The notes under the pieces are model-generated. The model searched no databases. It was not told where the DNA came from and saw nothing but the letters and a program-made list of their open reading frames with translations. From Weizmannia acidilactici (GTDB lineage: Bacteria > Bacillota > Bacilli > Bacillales > Bacillaceae_C): DNA of 64,000 nucleotides. The DNA is taken from positions 26,134 through 90,133 of the forward strand of contig NZ_BKZR01000010.1 of assembly GCF_008974225.1 (NCBI RefSeq). Reading direction: 5' to 3'. Position numbers and translations under genes: made by a program. This document shows positions 60,454 through 64,000 of the stretch, in pieces (the stretch's first letter is position 1; each line of letters opens with the position of its first letter).

Positions 60454-62511
60454 ATGGAGACACTTACAACACCAAAGATCCAGAAAGCAAAATGGGGCCT
60501 GCGCATTTTGCTTCTTGCCTTTTTTGCTTTCGCCATCCTGCTGTCCGCCTTGGCAGCGGCTGTCTATTTCTATGCAAAAATCCTCGGGCCGCCGCCGCTT
60601 TCCGTCCCGCAATCCACCCTTTATTACGCAAAAGGCGGCAAACTGATCGGGGAAACAAACAGCGGCCAGCAGCGGTATTGGGTTCCGTTGAAGGACATAT
60701 CCAAAGATGCCGTTGACGCCACCATCTCGATCGAAGACCGCAACTTTTACCACCACCACGGTTTTGACTACCGGCGCATGGCCGGAGCCCTGGTTGCCGA
60801 TATGAAGGCAATGGGAAAAGTGCAAGGGGCGAGCACCATTACCCAGCAGTACGCACGTAACCTATTTTTAACGATGGATAAGACATGGGAAAGGAAATTA
60901 AAAGAAGCTTTCTATACGGTCAGGCTTGAATCGAATTACAGTAAAGACCAGATTTTGGAGGGCTATTTAAATACAATCAACTATGGGCATGGGAAGTACG
61001 GGATACAGGCCGCAAGCCAATACTATTTCGGAAAAGACGTCAAAAACCTGACACTTGCCGAAGCTGCGATGCTTGCCGGAATCCCGAACGGCCCGGGGAT
61101 CTACTCACCCGTCATTTCCCCCGAAAAAGCAAAACAACGGCAGCTTGCCGTATTGCAATCAATGGTGAAAAACGGCTATATTACGGAAAAACAGGCGACG
61201 GAAGCAGCCAATGAACCATTAACGATCGTCCGGAAAGCCGAACCGGACACAACCCGGACCGCCCCATATTTCCAGGATATTGTCAAAAAACTATTGAAAA
61301 CGAAACTGGGATTTGATGACCAAACGATCGCGCTTGGCGGGCTGAGAGTATATACCACTTTAGACATCCGGCAGCAAAAGATCGCTGAAGAAACGGTGAA
61401 GGAAACCATCCCGGATTCTTCACAGGTCCAGCTCGGTTTTGCGGCCATCAACCCGAAAAACGGCTTTGTGACCGCGCTCGTCGGGGGCCGGGATTACGGG
61501 GAAAGCCCTTATAACCGGGTAACACAGGCGACGCGGCAGCCCGGATCCACAATGAAGCCGCTCCTATATTATGCCGCGCTGAACCACGGTTTCACCCCGG
61601 TAACGATGCTGAAAAGCGAACCGACCGTTTTCCGGTTCGATGGCGGCAAGTCCGTATACAGACCGCATAATTTTAACAGCCAGTATGCGGACGGGAACAT
61701 TACGATGCTACAGGCGCTCGCCGTTTCGGATAATATTTATGCGGTCAAAACCCATTTGCTGCTCGGGGAAAATGTACTCGTCCATACCGCAAAGCAATTC
61801 GGTCTGACGACGCCGATGGAAAAAGTGCCTTCGCTTGCATTGGGCACTTCCGGCGTGCACCTGCTTGATATGGTACATGCATACAGCCTGCTTGCCAACA
61901 ACGGAATCGAAAACGGGCCCGTTTTTATCACAAAAGTCGAAGATTACAAAGGCCATGTTTTATACGAGTACAAACCGGAGAAAAAACGGGTGTTAAATCA
62001 GGATGCGGCTTTTGTCACCTCGCAAATGATGACAGGTATGTTTGACAAGCGTTTAAACGGATATGCAAGTGTAACCGGCGCCTCCATTGTCAAAGACATC
62101 ACCCGCCCGTATGCCGGAAAATCCGGTTCCACCAACACCGACAGCTGGATGATCGGATTTTCGCCCCAGCTCGTTTCAGGCGTGTGGGTCGGCTATGACA
62201 ACGGGCAGGAAATCACTTTGGCCGCCGATAAAATGTACGCCAAAAAAATTTGGGCCCACTTTATGGAAAAAGCACTGGCTCATCAGCCGGTAGAGGAATT
62301 TAAACCGCCAAAAGGAGTCACCGCCGTGGAAATCGACCCCTCAACCGGCAAACTGGCGACGCCCAACTGCCCGGTGGCGAGGCTCACCTATTTTATTTCC
62401 GGCACCGAACCGGTTGAACCGTGCAGCAAACACCCTGATACGGCAGAAAATGACCTATATCCACACAAGCACCACAACTGGCTGCAAAAACTATTTCCGT
62501 TTTTTAAATAA
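60454..62511 (+). CDS. pbpG: Class A penicillin-binding protein PbpG
   Basis: Bifunctional peptidoglycan synthase. It has 685 residues: membrane anchor (about 15-40), glycosyltransferase 51 domain with catalytic Glu94 in EDRNFYHHHG and GASTITQQYARNL (125-137), and transpeptidase domain with Ser365 in STMK, SDN (425-427) and KSGS (556-559; Ser rather than the commoner Thr). I chose the ATG at 60454 with GAGGTG upstream; in-frame ATG at 60451 and GTG at 60445 are alternatives. Position (speE-pbpG-ywhD) matches B. subtilis pbpG, a forespore protein. Confidence 0.95.
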   Translation: METLTTPKIQKAKWGLRILLLAFFAFAILLSALAAAVYFYAKILGPPPLSVPQSTLYYAKGGKLIGETNSGQQRYWVPLKDISKDAVDATISIEDRNFYHHHGFDYRRMAGALVADMKAMGKVQGASTITQQYARNLFLTMDKTWERKLKEAFYTVRLESNYSKDQILEGYLNTINYGHGKYGIQAASQYYFGKDVKNLTLAEAAMLAGIPNGPGIYSPVISPEKAKQRQLAVLQSMVKNGYITEKQATEAANEPLTIVRKAEPDTTRTAPYFQDIVKKLLKTKLGFDDQTIALGGLRVYTTLDIRQQKIAEETVKETIPDSSQVQLGFAAINPKNGFVTALVGGRDYGESPYNRVTQATRQPGSTMKPLLYYAALNHGFTPVTMLKSEPTVFRFDGGKSVYRPHNFNSQYADGNITMLQALAVSDNIYAVKTHLLLGENVLVHTAKQFGLTTPMEKVPSLALGTSGVHLLDMVHAYSLLANNGIENGPVFITKVEDYKGHVLYEYKPEKKRVLNQDAAFVTSQMMTGMFDKRLNGYASVTGASIVKDITRPYAGKSGSTNTDSWMIGFSPQLVSGVWVGYDNGQEITLAADKMYAKKIWAHFMEKALAHQPVEEFKPPKGVTAVEIDPSTGKLATPNCPVARLTYFISGTEPVEPCSKHPDTAENDLYPHKHHNWLQKLFPFFK

Positions 62512-62523
62512 TCGGCACACTAA

Positions 62524-62560
62524 AAAGCAAAGGGTCTGGCTCAAAGGCGGTCAGACCCTT
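62524..62560 (-). terminator. Terminator of ywhD, overlapping its last codons
   Basis: Perfect 9-bp stem AAGGGTCTG/CAGACCCTT (62530-62538 and 62552-62560) with a T-rich tail on the minus strand. It may also end pbpG on the plus strand. Confidence 0.7.
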
Positions 62561-63063
62561 AATGCTTCCTTCAGTTCGTCGCTTGATAAATCCCACATTT
62601 CCCTACTGTGTCCCTTTAAGAAATCCGCCAACACTTTTTTCGATTTGTCATCCATATGGTCGACGATAAGATGGCCTTTCATCGATTTGTCGAGGCGGTT
62701 GACATGTTCCGGCAGCGATTTATAGCCGCGGCGTTTTTCTTTGTTGACCACCATTTCGCAAGCCGTCACCCCATGATAATAAGGCCCTTTTTCGCCGCGT
62801 TCAATCGTCACCCACACAAGCCAGTAAGGTTTTGCCCCTTCTTCCGGCACTTCCGAACGGTCATGGGAAAATTTGACCCTTTTTTCCACGGCGCTCCTAG
62901 CATGCATCGCTCCGATATCGACAACGGCCGTGCCTTCATTGATATCAATAATAACCGGGGACACATTCTCCAGATTCAGCGCCCCGACACCAAAACCCCG
63001 GTGCCCGTCGGTCGGCGCATTTTTAATGATATTAAACTCTGCTTTTTTCTTTTGTTCAGCCAT
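62551..63063 (-). CDS. ywhD: YwhD family protein
   Basis: A 170-residue cytosolic protein of the YwhD family, restricted to Bacillus relatives and of unknown function. It starts AEQKKKAEFNIIKNAPTDGH; the GGALNLENVSPVIID-like region (here GVGALNLENVSPVIID) and KPYWLVWVTIERGEKGPYY are distinctive. No catalytic motif or membrane segment. GGGGATG-type ribosome binding site upstream. It lies between pbpG and ywhC as in B. subtilis. Confidence 0.88.
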   Translation of the reverse strand: MAEQKKKAEFNIIKNAPTDGHRGFGVGALNLENVSPVIIDINEGTAVVDIGAMHARSAVEKRVKFSHDRSEVPEEGAKPYWLVWVTIERGEKGPYYHGVTACEMVVNKEKRRGYKSLPEHVNRLDKSMKGHLIVDHMDDKSKKVLADFLKGHSREMWDLSSDELKEALRV

Positions 63064-63163
63064 TTTTTACATCCCCTTTCTCAAATGATGGCCCTAGACT
63101 TTAGCCCTGAAATGCAAACGCCGGGCACCGCGGCACCCTCCGCTGTTTTTGACCGGCTCCGGC

Positions 63164-63209
63164 GGCCGGCGTACTGTTTCGCAGTATGGGGGCCGGCCCG
63201 TATTTTTTT
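63164..63209 (+). terminator. Plus-strand terminator-like hairpin with no matching gene
   Basis: GGCCGGC (63164-63170) pairs with GCCGGCC (63192-63198) and inner TACTG with CAGTA, followed on the plus strand by TATTTTTTT (T7 at 63203-63209). Both flanking genes are on the minus strand. Confidence 0.55.
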
Positions 63210-63261
63210 GATATTCCGTGTGACCCGGCGCCATATCCTGCTAAGCGGGGCGCACCGCTTT

Positions 63262-63924
63262 TTAACTAAAAACAGAAACAATGGTTTGAAAGCCCCTCAT
63301 AATCGACGGCACCGCGCTGTTGATGAGCGGCGAAATCGTATACTGGTCTAGCGGCGTCACGAGAAAAACCAAAAAGACCAGAATGCTGTACTGCTCATAC
63401 TGCGTCATTTTCGCGCGTACCGATGGCGAAACCAAGTCTTCAATGATCCGGTAGCCGTCCAATGGCGGCAGCGGGATTAAGTTAAAAATAAATAAAACGA
63501 GATTCAGCCAGACAAAATAATTGAAAAACGAAAGCACAAACCACGGCAGGCCGGCGCCGATCCCGGTCGCAATCAATATATACAGGATAATGTTCCCTAG
63601 AAAAGCCAACAAAAAATTGCTGGCCGGGCCCATGAAAGACACGAGCACACCGGCAAGGCGCGGATTTTGGAAATGGAATCGGTTCACCGGGACAGGGCGC
63701 GCCCAGCCAAAACCGGCTACAAAAATCAGCAGCGCCCCAAGCGGGTCAATATGCTGCACCGGGTTCAGCGTCACCCTCCCCTCTCGCTTGGCGGTTGGGT
63801 CGCCAAGCAGGTAAGCTGTATAAGCATGGGCAAACTCATGGATGGTAAAGGCAATGATCAGCACCGCTGCGACAATCGGGATATCCCTTAACGGATATGC
63901 CAAAAAATGTTGTAATGGTTCCAC
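63262..63924 (-). CDS. ywhC: Site-2-protease-like M50 metallopeptidase YwhC
   Basis: Intramembrane zinc peptidase of the rhomboid-unrelated S2P/M50 family. It has 220 residues with about five membrane helices. The zinc site is HEFAH (His29, Glu30, His33) and the third ligand lies in PLPPLDGYRI near residue 170. I chose the GTG at 63924 with AAGGGGA seven bases upstream; it yields a start like the B. subtilis protein. It has no PDZ domain, so it is not RseP-like. The substrate is unknown. Confidence 0.9.
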   Translation of the reverse strand: MEPLQHFLAYPLRDIPIVAAVLIIAFTIHEFAHAYTAYLLGDPTAKREGRVTLNPVQHIDPLGALLIFVAGFGWARPVPVNRFHFQNPRLAGVLVSFMGPASNFLLAFLGNIILYILIATGIGAGLPWFVLSFFNYFVWLNLVLFIFNLIPLPPLDGYRIIEDLVSPSVRAKMTQYEQYSILVFLVFLVTPLDQYTISPLINSAVPSIMRGFQTIVSVFS

Positions 63925-64000
63925 AAACCGGTCCCCTTTTAAAATGATATTATTAATAGTATACAAAATTTGCGCAGTATATTCATTTGATTGCCACCGG

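Noticed and set aside
62656..63351. 231-codon plus-strand frame opposite ywhD
   Set aside because: Antisense to a conserved gene and runs past it without a ribosome binding site; no family recognised.
1..64000. CRISPR array, prophage, tRNA or rRNA genes
   Set aside because: No regularly spaced repeats, phage structural genes, or RNA gene motifs were seen in the window.

Overview
The window is core chromosome of an endospore-forming member of the Bacillaceae. Evidence: sporulation genes spoIIID, spoIIQ, spoIID, spoIIR and spo0F; two murA paralogues; the RNA polymerase delta subunit; AGGAGG-type ribosome binding sites with frequent GTG and TTG starts; and gene order that follows the Bacillus subtilis ywqA-ywhC region. 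The mid-range GC content and a fused B12-dependent mutase (icmF) fit a Heyndrickxia/Weizmannia (Bacillus) coagulans-like species, but that is inference. Almost every gene is on the minus strand. Plus-strand exceptions are ywqA, ssbB with a small partner, ywjG, clsB and pbpG.

Layout. 1-4.3 kb: SNF2 helicase (5' end missing), ywpF, ssbB plus a 54-residue coiled-coil candidate, fabZ. 4.3-10 kb: flagellar rod genes flhP/flhO, mbl, spoIIID, spoIIQ, spoIID. 10-12.6 kb: murAA, ywmB, ywzB. 12.7-20.1 kb: the complete ATP synthase operon atpIBEFHAGDC with a good promoter, a leader of about 270 nt and a strong terminator. 20.3-25.5 kb: upp, glyA, ywlG, rpiB, a chemoreceptor and the arginine phosphatase ywlE. 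25.7-31.9 kb: mntP, the YwlC threonylcarbamoyl-AMP synthase, spoIIR, prmC, prfA, a small lipoprotein, tdk, rpmE. 32-38.9 kb: rho, glpX, murAB, tal, fbaA, spo0F. 39-43.6 kb: ywjG, a decayed gene, pyrG with its CTP-sensing leader, rpoE, a small membrane protein. 43.6-44.1 kb: mobile-element and palindromic-repeat debris. 44.1-54.8 kb: acyl-CoA degradation (icmF, tetR, two acyl-CoA dehydrogenases, 3-hydroxyacyl-CoA dehydrogenase, thiolase) and a membrane Fe-S oxidoreductase. 55-64 kb: clsB, argS, ywiB, speB, speE, pbpG, ywhD, ywhC.

How the parts work together. The thiolase-to-icmF genes read as one transcript for fatty- or branched-chain acyl-CoA breakdown. The neighbouring Fe-S membrane protein is a plausible exit to menaquinone for the dehydrogenase electrons. 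The same imperfect palindrome lies in both promoter regions, so the TetR protein encoded in the cluster probably controls both. Sporulation genes carry candidate sigma-F or sigma-E promoters. A dense group of consensus DnaA boxes lies at the 5' end of and upstream of ywlC.

No CRISPR array, rRNA, tRNA, prophage or intact insertion sequence was seen. I did not find a wholly new multi-gene system. The most interesting signals are regulatory: the DnaA-box cluster, the paired TetR operators, a terminator hairpin that contains the next gene's Shine-Dalgarno sequence, and dispersed palindromic repeats next to a decaying gene.
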